Source: Saitoella complicata NRRL Y-17804
Lineage: Eukaryota; Ascomycota; Saitoellomycetes; Saitoellales; Saitoellaceae
NCBI RefSeq assembly: GCF_001661265.1
Contig: NW_017567008.1
Coordinates: 305,697 to 369,696, forward strand
Length of the DNA stretch: 64,000 bases
Direction: 5' to 3'
Shown here: positions 42,823 through 53,410 of the stretch, piece by piece
How the letters are laid out: every line of letters starts with the position of its first letter
How positions within the stretch are numbered: position 1 is the stretch's first letter
Notes under the pieces: model-generated
Seen by the model: the letters and a program-made list of their open reading frames with translations, nothing else
Told to the model about the DNA's origin: nothing
Database searches by the model: none
Program-made: the position numbers and the translations under genes

Positions 42823-43558
42823 CTAACGGCCAACCAACCTCGCCTCGGTCTTGGCCTGCTCGTTCGCCTGCATCTCCTTGAGCTCCTCCTTGGTCATGTT
42901 GTGAGTAGCGTGAACCTGGTTGAACGGGTTCTCCGGGCTCTTCTGGAACTCCTTGTAGATCATGTCCTTCATCTGCTGCAACCTCAAACCCTTGTGCTCC
43001 TCCTTGAGCTCAGGTAGTCTTCGCTCTTCGTACGCAGCGAATGCAGCCTTGAAACGACGCTCAGGATGTCTGTCGACCTCTCCGTTCTTCTTCGTGCCGA
43101 CCTTCCTGTCCTCGACCAAGGTCATCATGTCTAATGCATCATCAATGTTAGAAGCGGCGAGTGCTGGTGCCTTGTTGGTGGCGGAGATAAAGTCATCGAT
43201 TTTGCCGGCGCGTTTGGCCGCGACCTTATCGGCACCCTTTGGCTTCGGCTTGGAGGGCATGCTGGCCTCTTCCTTCTCGAGCAGAGCCTTTGCTTCGGCC
43301 TTCTTGCGAGCGTCTTCGGCTTTCTTTGCGGCGGCGGCTTCGGCCTTTGCGTTGGGGCCCTTGGAGCCCTTAGACCATTCGGCATCCTCCTTTGCTGAAA
43401 CAACCTTTCGTGTGGCATCAGCCTTAGCATCTGCGGCAGCCTGTGGAAGCGGATCAGTATGCGATGGACGACGAAGACAGATCGAGAAGGTGACGTACAG
43501 CTTTCCTGGCGTTACCGGCAGCCTTCTTGGAGTTTTCTCCTGCTTGCTTCTTGGGCAT
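42823..43558 (-). CDS. CCDC124/LSO2-like ribosome-associated protein
   Basis: CCDC124 (yeast Lso2) binds the intersubunit face of idle 80S ribosomes and helps them restart after starvation. Two exons (43558-43499, 43440-42823) give 225 aa. The N-terminus MPKKQAGENSKKAAGNARKA is the highly basic ribosome-entry helix. A long Ala/Lys/Glu-rich helix follows, and then the conserved C-terminal domain with ASNIDDALDMMTLV, HPERRFKAAFAAYEERRLPELK and GLRLQQMKDMIYKEFQKSPENPFNQ. The pattern matches CCDC124 rather than the shorter yeast Lso2. Confidence 0.9.
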
Positions 43559-43918
43559 TGTTTGATCTGGAGGGTATTGTTTTGCTGGAGGCAAAAAGTT
43601 CGTACTTTGCGAAATCTCGAGACCGCGTTACGTAGCCGCGGTTCAGCCGCCGAGGGCGAGTCAGGCAGGCCCTTAATCAGGTGAAGCACATGGGCCGGTG
43701 AGATAAAACATGTATGAAATGTGGTTGCGATTGAAAATAAGTTATTCTAAAGCCTCATGGGCCTTCCTGGGTATCCTTGTGTAATGCTAACGCCGAAGCA
43801 ACCCTCCAAACTCGCCGTGCAAATGAAGTCGTGAACTCCCCATCGTCTTCTCCCATATGGCAAGGTCTTGACTGTCTAGACGATGCTATCACAATTCCCT
43901 GATGGTGCCTGGTCTACT
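43559..43918. other. Intergenic
   Basis: The CCDC124 promoter and the 3' flank of the UBC-like gene. Nothing else is recognised. Confidence 0.4.
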
Positions 43919-45248
43919 TCACCATCTTGGTGTTCCAGGCCTGCTTGGACTTACTCCCGAAGGATCATCTTCTGCAGTATCAGCGCTGCTTCTTAGGCGC
44001 TCACCAAATCGACGTGGACTGCTCATCCTTGAAGGAGTCGCTGGTCTCTCAGCATCTTTTGGTGCTGAACTGGCCAGTGGATGATCCGACAACAATGACG
44101 CTGCAGACACGGCAGATTCACTGGACACTGTTGCTTTGACCTTAGGCCTCGGACTTCCAAGAGCATCCGCACCTGCTCTGAGGTTCAGATGAGCGAACTC
44201 CTCAGCAAATAACCCATCGTCAAGACCAACGCTCCTACGTAAGGCTTCATGTCGTTCTCTCATTACCTGCGTTATCTTCGGCGTAACCCCATTCTTCTGC
44301 GGACTTCCCTTCATGTATGGTGCCCGCTTCTTGATCATCGCCAACACCATGTCTCTGACATCACTAAACTCTCCTTTCGTCAACTCGTGGAAGCGCAAAG
44401 GGTTATCGGCTTCGAGAGGATCTTGATCAAATGGGTCGAGCGGCGGATGGTAGTATAGCATTGAAGGTGACTTCGAGACAACTGCTGATTGCATTGCAAG
44501 CCTGTCGAACTGTTCTCGCCGCTCACGAAATGCCGACAAGGCTTCCAGATTCCCTAGTCCTTCATCGCGGATGCCCAAGATCCTCTCTAAACCCTCAATA
44601 GTAAATGATGCCTGAATGTACCGCAACGCGTCGATAGCGTAGTCCTTTCGTGCGACCCACCGAGGAAAGCCTGCTTTCAGATAGTATTCGCCTCGGTAGG
44701 ATATTAGAGGGTGGAAAATTTCTGATTGGAACATGACTGTAGGCGGGGTATTGGGGTAGGTTGGTGGAAAGATAAGGTGAAAGCGGAAGACGGCGCCAGC
44801 ATAAGGCTCAGTATGAACGAAAAGAGATGCGTGCCATACTGTGTGCATCGCTCCTTAGTATGCGAAGATGCCGATGATGGGGCTTACGCACCAGAAATAT
44901 TGTTCGGCGAGAAAGCGACATACATCCACTCGATGTAATTCGTCGGAGCTTGCAGATTGGCACTGCACGTCTCAAGTTAGTAATCGGGGAATGATTTTGG
45001 TACTAGGCATGCTGGTGGTACATACTACTCAATCATCAACTCCTGTCGTCTGAAGTACTCGTCCGAGGACGTCGGTGCACCCTTAGAAGGTGTCAGAATC
45101 GGCGAAGCTGTAACTACAGTAAGTACACATTAAAAGGAATAGCAGACGCCTTTACATACCCATACCGTCCCTTCAGCACAGGAGGCACGATGACCCGGTT
45201 ACTTGATCCGGCTCTTACGTTGATGTTTGGTAGTTCGGTAGAGTTCAT
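43919..45248 (-). CDS. AKTIP/FTS-like ubiquitin-conjugating enzyme variant (5' end uncertain)
   Basis: A UBC-fold protein of the AKTIP (Fused toes) type, which in other eukaryotes joins Hook proteins to dynein on early endosomes. Three exons are clear (45107-45026, 44962-44892, 44838-43919). They contain FRRQELMIEYANLQAPTNYIEWMY, then VFRFHLIFPPTYPNTPPTVMFQSEIFHPLI. The place where active E2s have the catalytic Cys reads FHPLISYRGEYYLKAGFPRW: no cysteine, as in AKTIP. A Ser/Pro-rich tail of about 110 residues follows. A start at 45248 (MNSTELPNINVRAG) is likely, joined by a donor at GTAACC or GTAAGA; I could not fix which. Confidence 0.72.
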
Positions 45249-45559
45249 ACAACGCGATGCACCCCAGAAACTGCGCCGGGGGAGCCGCCGTGATGTACGT
45301 CAGGCAGAAAGGTATACAAAGGATGTAATGAAATTCTGTCTGACGTGAAGTTCCTATTTGCTATCCTTGGACTGGTATTACAGCCTGTCTGGGTTGGCTC
45401 GTCCAATATATGCGCCCCAATTCGAGGAGACACCACGTTTAACGCGTGCGGCTCATGTAAAATTACTGCTCCGTAGTCGGGTGTGGTTGCCGTAAACGGA
45501 GAAGTCCTTCTGGAGCGTCGCCCGACTCCTCGATCGGTCTGTTCGGACTCCATGTCGAT
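45249..45559. other. Intergenic between PEX7 and UBC-like gene
   Basis: An open frame on the - strand (45553-45248) shows no recognisable content and is treated as spacer or 5' UTR of the UBC-like gene. Confidence 0.35.
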
Positions 45560-46630
45560 TCATCGTTTCTGTACAGCAGGACCATTGACGTCGAACACGT
45601 ACACGTGTTCGTCCCAACCCGTACTCGCTGCCCATCCTTTACCCCACAGGCTCCAATCCAATCCCATGACAAACTCTCTATGGGCATCCATCTTTCCTAT
45701 CTCGTTTCCGCCAACCTTCTGCATCCCACCCGGCTGATCCGCTTGCCATAATCGTACACTCATATCGTAACCTCCGGATAGGAACATGCCGCCATCATGT
45801 GGGGAGCATGATACTTTCCGTACGGCATATTTGTGTCCAAGGAAGACTTGTAATGGCCGGCCTGGATTTCTGAGGTCCCACGATTTGACCGACTTATCAA
45901 CTGACGCGGTCATCACGACTCCCTGGTGGTATTTGTTCCAGTCCATGCTCAAGATTTCTCCCTGATGTGCCGGTATTGTCATCGCTGCTTGCTGTCCCGT
46001 TCTCGGATCCCATGTCTTTAATGAGCCTTCTCCACTAACACTTGCCAGTATACTCGGATGATGTGGACTCCACGCTGCTTGATATACACAACCCCCATGT
46101 TCGCCTGTCCACAGACTCGTTGTTCGCTGTGGTTCCCATACTTTGATTGTACCGTCCCATGATGTCGAAAGGAAAGTGGATTTCTCGATTAGGTTGTAGT
46201 GGGTTGAGAAGACTTCTCGAGTATGTTCGTGGAAAGTGAGAATTGGGAAGTCACTGAGAGTGATGTCGTACAGCTTCAAGGAGCCGTCACCAGATGAGGT
46301 GAGGATGTGGTTTTCATGCGATTCCGACCATGCAATATCGAACAGACCGTCTTGTGTGTCGAATCTGCAAAGCCGATCAGCCATCGAACTCTCCAACTAC
46401 AGCCGCCCCACTCACGTCTTTTGCGCTCTGATTCCTTGTGGAGTCAAACCAAGTATAAATAACTTGCCATTCCCAACAAGCCCGAAGTTTGCTGAGGTCG
46501 CGACCGCTATCCGATCGTCGAAGAACGGGGAGTATTTGACGGAGTAGCCGTTGTAACCCTGTACCAAGGATCAGTCGGGCTCTCGATGCTCTGTTTGCAT
46601 ACTTGGCACCTCTGTTCTAAACTTCAGCAT
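45560..46630 (-). CDS. PEX7: PEX7, receptor for PTS2 peroxisomal proteins
   Basis: Pex7 is the WD40 receptor that binds N-terminal PTS2 signals and brings cargo to the peroxisomal import pore with a co-receptor. Three exons (46630-46610, 46558-46416, 46364-45560) give 322 aa, about the usual length. The first exon is only seven codons (MLKFRTE), followed by GYNGYSVKYSPFFDDRIAVATSANFG, the diagnostic start of Pex7. Six to seven WD repeats follow (TSWDGTIKVWEP, SVSGEGSLKTWDPRTG, TASVDKSVKSWDLRN, SGGYDMSVRLW, STGWDEHVYVFD). Confidence 0.95.
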
Positions 46631-47114
46631 TGTGTCATCAACGATAGGTGAATGAGGATCGGTTGACAAACCTCCAGCTTCGTCTTCGGTGTTCCCATAC
46701 GGGCTGTACCCCGCACATGCGACGTCCTGCAGCCAACCGGCGGTGCCGATGCTAGGTCCGCCGGTTTTCCGAAGGACTCGTTTAAACGACTGAACTCGAG
46801 TTGTTCAGTGATTTTCATGCCTTGCAAAGTTATTTTGCGTTTTTCTTGTTCCCGCAATTTGGTGGGAGCGTGGGAGCGAATTCGGTGGTCAGCTGTAGAC
46901 GACGATCCCCAACTTGCCGCGTCAACTTCAACCCGAACACCATCTACTCCTTCATTGACCCTTGCTATCTGGCATCCTGGATCTCATCGAAACCGTCTAC
47001 CTCTCCGTTGAGGAGATAGACCATTTTTCGTTTGATCTCGGTTCCACTCCGCTCTTCTCACTTTCTCTCTGGCTACTCTCGCTTGTCCTTGCTTGTGTCC
47101 TTCGTTTACTGAAA
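46631..47114. other. Divergent region between PEX7 and RING-VWA gene
   Basis: Promoters of two divergent genes. The + strand frame of the RING gene is open upstream of its ATG but without any ATG, and reads as an unlikely hydrophobic leader, so it is taken as UTR. Confidence 0.4.
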
Positions 47115-50073
47115 ATGTCACGTCCTTCACCAACTGAGCAGTCGTCTTCACTTCCAACACCAACGAATGGGTCATCCACTCAGTCGAGCACACTTCCGTT
47201 TAGAGTTCAAAGAATCGACACGGACAACAGTTCTGCCAGGCAGGGGTATGATACCGTAGGGTTTTGCTCGATTTGCAAGAATGTTTTGGCCCCGGAAGAA
47301 GCTGTGAAGGATCCAGGATGCAAGCATATGGGTCATCCTTCGTGTCTTGAGTCGGTTTGTGCTTCTTGACAATTAATCTCTGGGATATATGCTGAGTATT
47401 TGCTACGCAAAGGTCACCCACTGCCCCCTCTGCGGCAACGAGAAAAAGAAATCGAAGAGAAATGCACTGAAACGTCTCTCGGACTCTTTCAAACACCATA
47501 AGAAATCATCATCGATCACTTCGGTCAGCCAAGTTGTTCCCAAAACTCATCAGAAATCCTCCTCTGTCTCCTCGATCATCCAGGTTCAGGTGCAAACACC
47601 GCCTCTTCCAATTACTATTCCAATTCAATGGGCACGTCCTATTCTTCCCGTCATATTTCAGGTTTTTGTCGAAATTTTGCCAGAGTTCTCCAGCTGGATC
47701 GACGGAGAGATGCTCCTTCTTGTCACTGTCAGGGCGGACCTCAACCACACCCTTCCTCGCACAACCCCAAACAGTCTCGATATTGTTTTAGCTTGGGACC
47801 TTCGCATCTCGGAGCTCGATCAAGCAGCATTCATTGCTGCCAAAAATACACTCTCGACTGTCCTCTCCTACCTGTACCCCAGCGATAGCGTTGCTCTTCT
47901 CACTTTTGGACCTGCAAATCGTTCAATCACGTCTCTCCCCGCCTCTGCTGCTAACGTTGCTCACATTCGCACCTACATCGAGAGGGCAAGGCCGGTATAT
48001 TCCGGAAACTTGGACGGAGTGACGGACAGCGCCGTTGAAGCTGCTGTGGAGATTTTGGACCGCCACGAACCACGGAAAGATGTCGCACAGCATCTAGTCG
48101 TGATAAGTGCTGGTCTCGAAAAAGGTCATAACGTGAAGGTGGAGGTTCCGCCGCATGTCACGGTTCATGCCGTCAAGGTTGGCAATGAAGCCGATGCGTC
48201 TCCATTGAGAAAATTGTGTACAATTGGTACAGAAAACGGCGCGTACATCCGTGGGAATGTATCGAATATGGACGCCGAGTTGCGGAGAACCGTCGAGGTA
48301 ATGAGAAGCGGCGCCATGGCCGGCATCCTGAAGAATGTTGGCGTGGAACTGAAGGGTAGAGGTGGCATCGCTATCGAGGATGTGCTGGATGTCGAAGGGC
48401 TGCGGATTGCACGAGTGCAGAAAAGTCAGACCGTAGAGATTGGTAGGAATCATCTTCTTGCGATTTCCTAAGTGTCGCTAACGATGGACGATACAGGGAA
48501 CATGCCGCTTTTTGATTGCCGCTGCTTGCTCTTCCGTCTGTTCCTTGAGGACCGTCAACAAGACTCCACCACATCTCAGAGATCTCAATCAGGGCCTTCG
48601 ACAAGTTCAGGTCATTCTGCTGGATTGAAGGTCAAGTACACGGCTCAATTCTCCTCGCCGCATATGACTCCGTCGGTCACACGCCTGGCACCAAACCAAT
48701 ACTGCTTCGAAAGCTCAGTCTCCAGACTAGATTTCGGTACAGCTGCTGTGTCCAACCCAAGGGTGTTACAAGCATACAAATCTGTACACCTTCGTCGCGC
48801 CATTGCGAGCGTCAGAACCGCTTTGAATGCCAAGGTAGACCGTGAGGAAAGGATCATTACCGCGGTGGTCGAGATTGACAGAAGCGTGGCTGAACTATTC
48901 ACACGAGGTCTGCAAAAGGAAGCATTGCAAGAGTTCATGTTGCTGAAGGAGCACCTTACGCTGGCTGTTAACCCTCCTCCACCTCAAAACCCGTCTGCAC
49001 ATCATACCCCTCAGCAGGTTCGCCAGGCGGATATAAAGTCGCATATGCTGGTGCCAGTTCAAAAGAGCCCGAGATCAAAGTCTGCCCCATCGCCGCCGCC
49101 GTCTCGCGGCACGCCCGTGAGGAGTGCGAGCACGAGTCAGGTTGACATGCAACATGTTTTGCCGAGGACTTCAGCCGAAGCTGATCAGCAGCGTGCGAGT
49201 TTACCTCGAACCAGCAGTACGTCTTCGGCAAGTCACCAATCACATCAGTTATCGGCGTATCCGAGGCGTCCCCATGAAATTCAAAGGCCAGGTGTCGCGC
49301 CCAGCGTGAACACAGACATGCACGGCTCTCCTCGCGGTTCGAGTTACTGTTTCCCAGGACCGCAGGTTGACCAGTTGACTACCCGCGCCGATGTTGGCAC
49401 TCTACCGGCTCCAGTGCGTCCTGACTTTACTACTCGTCGCGCAGACTCTGAGCCAGATCCGATGGATATGCCCAGGCTCACCCGGGTCACTCCGGTGTCC
49501 GCACATGCTCGGTCGCACTCCATGTCTCCCCAAAGAATCTCGACTACTCCTGCACAACCATCCCACCTCGGACAGGGCCACCGTCGTGCTGAGTCTTACG
49601 CTCCGCCGCGTGGGAGGTCCCCGGTGTGGGAACAGAGTCAGGGACATATCGTGGCGCCGGCGGATCCGTTGTTGGAGTTCGATGAGCTGTTGCCCAGGTT
49701 AGTCGTGCCCTTGAGTGGGATCAAACCGTTTTCGAAGGCAAGAGGGAGTCGTCTGTCTACGGGCGGTAGTGCCCCTTCAGCACTTCAGCAAGAGCCAATC
49801 ACCACCACCGAAGACCCGTTCTCCGATGACCAAGCTTCCGAGCCTTCTATCCCATCCCATGCGGAGACTTTGCCGTTGGCTGGTGTTACGACGGAGAGTC
49901 CGCGCAGGGAGAAAAAGAAAACGAGGGATGCGGTGGTGAGTCCGCAGAGGCAGATGGAGAATGAGACGGACCCGGCGCTGGCTATTTGGAAGTTGTTGGA
50001 AAGTGACGGGCTGAGGCAGGTTGAGACGCCAGTAGAGCCCACCAGCGAAGGGTGTTGGGAAAGGGCTTTTTGA
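47115..50073 (+). CDS. RING-finger plus VWA-domain protein, predicted E3 ubiquitin ligase
   Basis: Three exons (47115-47354, 47413-48442, 48497-50073) give 948 aa. The RING is split by the first intron: CSICKNVL and CKHMGHPSC lie in exon 1 and CPLCGNEKKK in exon 2, giving a complete cross-brace set of ligands. A VWA domain follows (about 200-380, NSLDIVLAWDLRISELDQ, LVVISAGLEKGHNVKVEVPPH); the usual MIDAS DxSxS reads DLRIS, so metal binding is doubtful. Then comes a Vwaint-like helical region (YKSVHLRRAIASVRTALNAKVDREERII, ELFTRGLQKEALQEFMLLK) and a long Ser/Pro-rich tail. The order RING-VWA-Vwaint is shared with plant WAV3-type E3 ligases. The acceptor CAAAG of intron 1 is not ideal but is the only one that restores the last two RING cysteines in frame. 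Confidence 0.8.
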
Positions 50074-50167
50074 GAACGAGGTAGGTTCTTCTGAGGATAG
50101 CGGGACATTGCATGGATAGGGATGTGGTATCGGGTATATTCTTGTGAAGGTATCAATAAGTATCGTT

Positions 50168-50519
50168 TTATCCACCGTGCAGAGAGCTGATGAGGTGGAT
50201 GACATCTCGGTCCTGTATCACGTATTCGCCCTCGCCTTCGAGCTCCCAATCAGCGTCGTTGATCAGCACCAACATTCCGGGCCGTCTGCTCAACCATTAG
50301 CTTCAGGAAATAGGGAGAAGTTCAGGAGAAAGCATACACTGTATCACCCTGAATGAACAAGTCTCTTCGTTTGTCGGTCATCTTCTCGTCTGCCAGGTAG
50401 AGCAGGAACGACTGCAGAGTCAGATCGGCAGGAATCTCGAGCGTGTGCAGTCGCGTGTTGGCAAACATGAGCTCTGCGCCGCCGGACAGCTCCAGCGTCA
50501 CTGATATTGATCCGGACAT
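50168..50519 (-). CDS. URM1: URM1, ubiquitin-related modifier and sulfur carrier
   Basis: Urm1 carries sulfur as a C-terminal thiocarboxylate for 2-thiolation of wobble U34 in cytosolic tRNAs and can also be attached to proteins. Two exons (50519-50338, 50285-50168) give 99 aa, the yeast length. Motifs: [17 protein letters not shown], the [18 protein letters not shown] strand, and the essential C-terminal Gly-Gly in ISSLHGG. The donor is GTATGC after ACAGT; with it the junction reads GDTVRPGML as in other Urm1 proteins. The neighbour on the other strand is a tRNA methyltransferase with only 166 bp between start codons, so two tRNA-modification genes share one promoter region. Confidence 0.95.
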
Positions 50520-50685
50520 TCTGGGGCGTGGTGTTGTGTCTACGTTACCGAGGCGGTACAATTTCTGGCCGGATTTGTCGTGGCCAGGCACGTGCGGTGG
50601 GGTCCGGGCGAAGATTTGAGGACGTTGGCGGGGCGGCGTTGGGATGTTCGCTACACTCAGATCAACCCTGCGACATCTATCACAA
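50520..50685. promoter_or_regulatory. Shared divergent promoter, URM1 / TRM4
   Basis: 166 bp separate the start codons of two genes that both act in tRNA modification. Sharing suggests co-regulation. An in-frame ATG at 50644 could lengthen TRM4 by 14 residues and shorten this spacer. Confidence 0.5.
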
Positions 50686-53016
50686 ATGGGTCGCGGAGGA
50701 AAAGGAAGAAAGGGAGGCCGGGGTGGAGGTCGTTCCCGCGGTACTGGCTCATATGCCGACATTCCTCAGGAGAACCAGAAGTTGGAAACGTATTACAAGG
50801 ATCAGAAGATTATCCCGGAGGAGGAGTGGGAGACGTTCATGGGTACGATTAAGAGGACGCTTCCTACGACTTTCCGTATCACTGGTTCCCGCTCGCATGC
50901 GATCGATATCCGTAATGCGTTGGAGAGAGACTACATTCCGTTCTTGACAAACATCGAGCACGAGGGACAACTCGTTGAGGCTCCTACGCCTTTGCCCTGG
51001 TACCCCGAACACCTCGCCTGGAACCTCTCTGTCCCCAAACAAGTCATCCGCAAGCACAAGGACTTCAAGCGTTTCCAAAACTTCCTCGTCTACGAAACCG
51101 AGGTCGGAAACATCTCCCGCCAGGAAGCCGTCTCCATGATTCCCCCGCTTTTACTCGACGTTAAGCCCGAGCACATCGTCATCGACATGTGTGCCGCTCC
51201 TGGATCGAAGACGGGTCAGATTATCGAGGCGTTGCACGCTACGCCGGAGGATGCGAATGACGAGCCTGCGCCTAGGGGATTGTGCATCGCGAACGATGCG
51301 GATTACAAGAGAAGTCACATGCTGGTGCACCAGGTCAAGAGGTTGAACTCGCCTTGTATGATGGTTACGAACCAGGACGCTACGCTCTACCCCAACGTTC
51401 TCGTTCACCCCTGGGTCGCCGATCCTTCTGTCGTCTCCGGACCCATGGACGCGAACGAGAAATCCGCGATCTTGAAGTTCGACCGTGTCCTCGCTGATGT
51501 CCCATGTTCCGGTGACGGAACCATCCGCAAGAACCCCACCGTCTGGTCATCCTGGACTCCCGGAAACGCACTCGGCTTGCACCCCACCCAGGTCAAGATC
51601 TTGTTGCGTTCTTTGCAGATGCTCAAGGTTGGTGGACGTATGGTGTACTCTACCTGCTCGCTTAACCCCATCGAGAACGAGGCAGTTGTTGCTGAGGCTT
51701 TGAGGCAGTATGGTGCTTCGGTCAAGTTGGTTGATGTCTCTGAGCGTCTTCCGGAGTTGAAGCGTCGTAATGGAATTAACGACTGGGTCGTCCCTGATGG
51801 CAATGACGGATACTTTGCGTCCCGTGAGGAGGTGTCTAAAGATAAGCACAAGCGCTACCCTCAGTCTCTCTGGCCTCCGTCTGAGGATGAGGTCAAGGAG
51901 TTCAATTTGGACAGGTGTATCAGGATCTACCCCCACTTGCAGGATACCGGAGGTTTCTTCGTCGCTGTGTTGGAGAAGCACGCCAAGTTGGCCAACCACA
52001 GGGAGGGAAAGACTGGATCTACCAAGTGGATGGAGGAGAAGGGTATCACTGCTCAGGAGGCTGCGGCTCAGGGTACGAAGAGGGCTGCCGAGGCTGTCGA
52101 CGAGGAGGCGCCCGAGGCTAAGAAGGCTAAGGTTGATGAGGCTGCTGTTGAGGAGGAGACGCCTGCTGAGGCTGTTATGGCTGATGCTACTGCTATTCCC
52201 AAGGCCGTTCCCGAAGTCGGCGAGGACTCTTCCCGCGGTGAGTTCCGTGCCAGCAAGAAGGACGACGACAAGAAGATCTTTGAGGAGCCATTCAAGTTCT
52301 TGCCGGCCGATCACCCCGAGATCGAGGTTTGCAAGAAGTTCTACAACCTCTCTGAGAAGTTCCCTACGGATGCTTTCATGGTCCGTAATGCCGCTGGTAT
52401 TCCCACGCGTGGTATCTACTTCACCTCTGCCCGCGCAAAGAGCATTTTGTTGCTCAACGCACAGGAACCCCCTCGTATGAGATTCGTGCACGCCGGTATC
52501 AAGATGTTCACAAAACAAGACTCTGGCGCCGCCGCCGACGAAATCGAATGCAAATGGCGCGTCCAATCCGAAGGGTGTCGCGTCGTCGCCCCCTTCATCG
52601 GCGAAGACCGCGTCGTCACAGCACCCATGGCAGCCTTCGAAATCCTCCTTAAAGAAGCCTACCCAAAACTCTCCCAGATCGGCCCCATCCTCCGCGCCCA
52701 ACTCGAACAAAAAACGTTTGGCTGCGTGGTGCTCAAGGTCGATCCACGCGAGAACCCGGCGTTAAATATGAGTATCCCGATTGTGTGTCCGTTGTGGAAG
52801 AGTAAGGCGAGTACGAATTTGATGGTGAGTAAGCAGGATAAGAGTGCGATGTTGTTGAGAATGTATGGAGCCGATGCGCCGATGCCGGCGAATCCGAGTG
52901 GGAGGAAAGAAAAGGAGGAGAAGGGCGATGAGGTTGATAAGCAGATTGAGGAGGAGGTTGATGGGGAGATTGAGGCTGCGCTGGCGGCAGCTGAGAAGGA
53001 GGCGGAGAGTGGATGA
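50686..53016 (+). CDS. TRM4: TRM4/NCL1 tRNA (cytosine-5) methyltransferase, NSUN2 family
   Basis: Trm4/NSUN2 adds m5C at several positions of nuclear tRNAs using S-adenosylmethionine. Intronless, 776 aa. After a Gly/Arg-rich start (MGRGGKGRKGGRGGG) comes the RCMT domain. The SAM motif is VIDMCAAPGSKTGQIIEAL, the release cysteine is in DVPCSGDGTIRKNP, and the nucleophilic cysteine is in YSTCSLNPIENEAVV. The C-terminal part (ESKPFKFLPADHP-like block EEPFKFLPADHPEIE, then FVHAGIKMFTKQD) matches NSUN2, and the Ala/Glu/Lys-rich linker and tail are expected. The bulk of codons are strongly biased, suggesting good expression. Confidence 0.95.
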   Translation: MGRGGKGRKGGRGGGRSRGTGSYADIPQENQKLETYYKDQKIIPEEEWETFMGTIKRTLPTTFRITGSRSHAIDIRNALERDYIPFLTNIEHEGQLVEAPTPLPWYPEHLAWNLSVPKQVIRKHKDFKRFQNFLVYETEVGNISRQEAVSMIPPLLLDVKPEHIVIDMCAAPGSKTGQIIEALHATPEDANDEPAPRGLCIANDADYKRSHMLVHQVKRLNSPCMMVTNQDATLYPNVLVHPWVADPSVVSGPMDANEKSAILKFDRVLADVPCSGDGTIRKNPTVWSSWTPGNALGLHPTQVKILLRSLQMLKVGGRMVYSTCSLNPIENEAVVAEALRQYGASVKLVDVSERLPELKRRNGINDWVVPDGNDGYFASREEVSKDKHKRYPQSLWPPSEDEVKEFNLDRCIRIYPHLQDTGGFFVAVLEKHAKLANHREGKTGSTKWMEEKGITAQEAAAQGTKRAAEAVDEEAPEAKKAKVDEAAVEEETPAEAVMADATAIPKAVPEVGEDSSRGEFRASKKDDDKKIFEEPFKFLPADHPEIEVCKKFYNLSEKFPTDAFMVRNAAGIPTRGIYFTSARAKSILLLNAQEPPRMRFVHAGIKMFTKQDSGAAADEIECKWRVQSEGCRVVAPFIGEDRVVTAPMAAFEILLKEAYPKLSQIGPILRAQLEQKTFGCVVLKVDPRENPALNMSIPIVCPLWKSKASTNLMVSKQDKSAMLLRMYGADAPMPANPSGRKEKEEKGDEVDKQIEEEVDGEIEAALAAAEKEAESG

Positions 53017-53410
53017 TATTCCTTAAGCTTCATACGAATTTGCACATCATAATTGCCCATTCTGTCGAGCTTATCGACTAGCTTCTCTCCATAGCGTATT
53101 TTGTCCGCTTACCCACCCGTGAACCAGTACGTGCTGTGAAACTTCAATCGGGTGCGGCACTGTTCCGTCGAACGCCATTTCAGAAAGAAGTAAGGGTAAG
53201 GTTTCCGACTGGCCCGCTCCCGTGATTGAAATTGCAACTGGTATTCACTCTCACATTCCCGGCCCCGATAAGCGCGCGCCGCTTGGCATGTGAAAGTTCA
53301 ACCAAAACACCACCACCAACACAACCTCGACCCCAGCAACCAGCGCCAGCTTTCACGGGCCGACCATATGCAACCATCCCGGTCTCAACCGGTCGTGATC
53401 AACAACGAGG
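53017..53410. other. Intergenic
   Basis: The 3' flank of TRM4 and the promoter of the next gene, CA/CCA-rich in its right half. Nothing else is recognised. Confidence 0.4.

Noticed and set aside
51547-52710. 387-residue open frame on the - strand
   Set aside because: It lies fully antisense to the well-supported TRM4 catalytic region and is rich in Leu/Gly/Arg without any family signature; it reflects the codon bias of the real gene.
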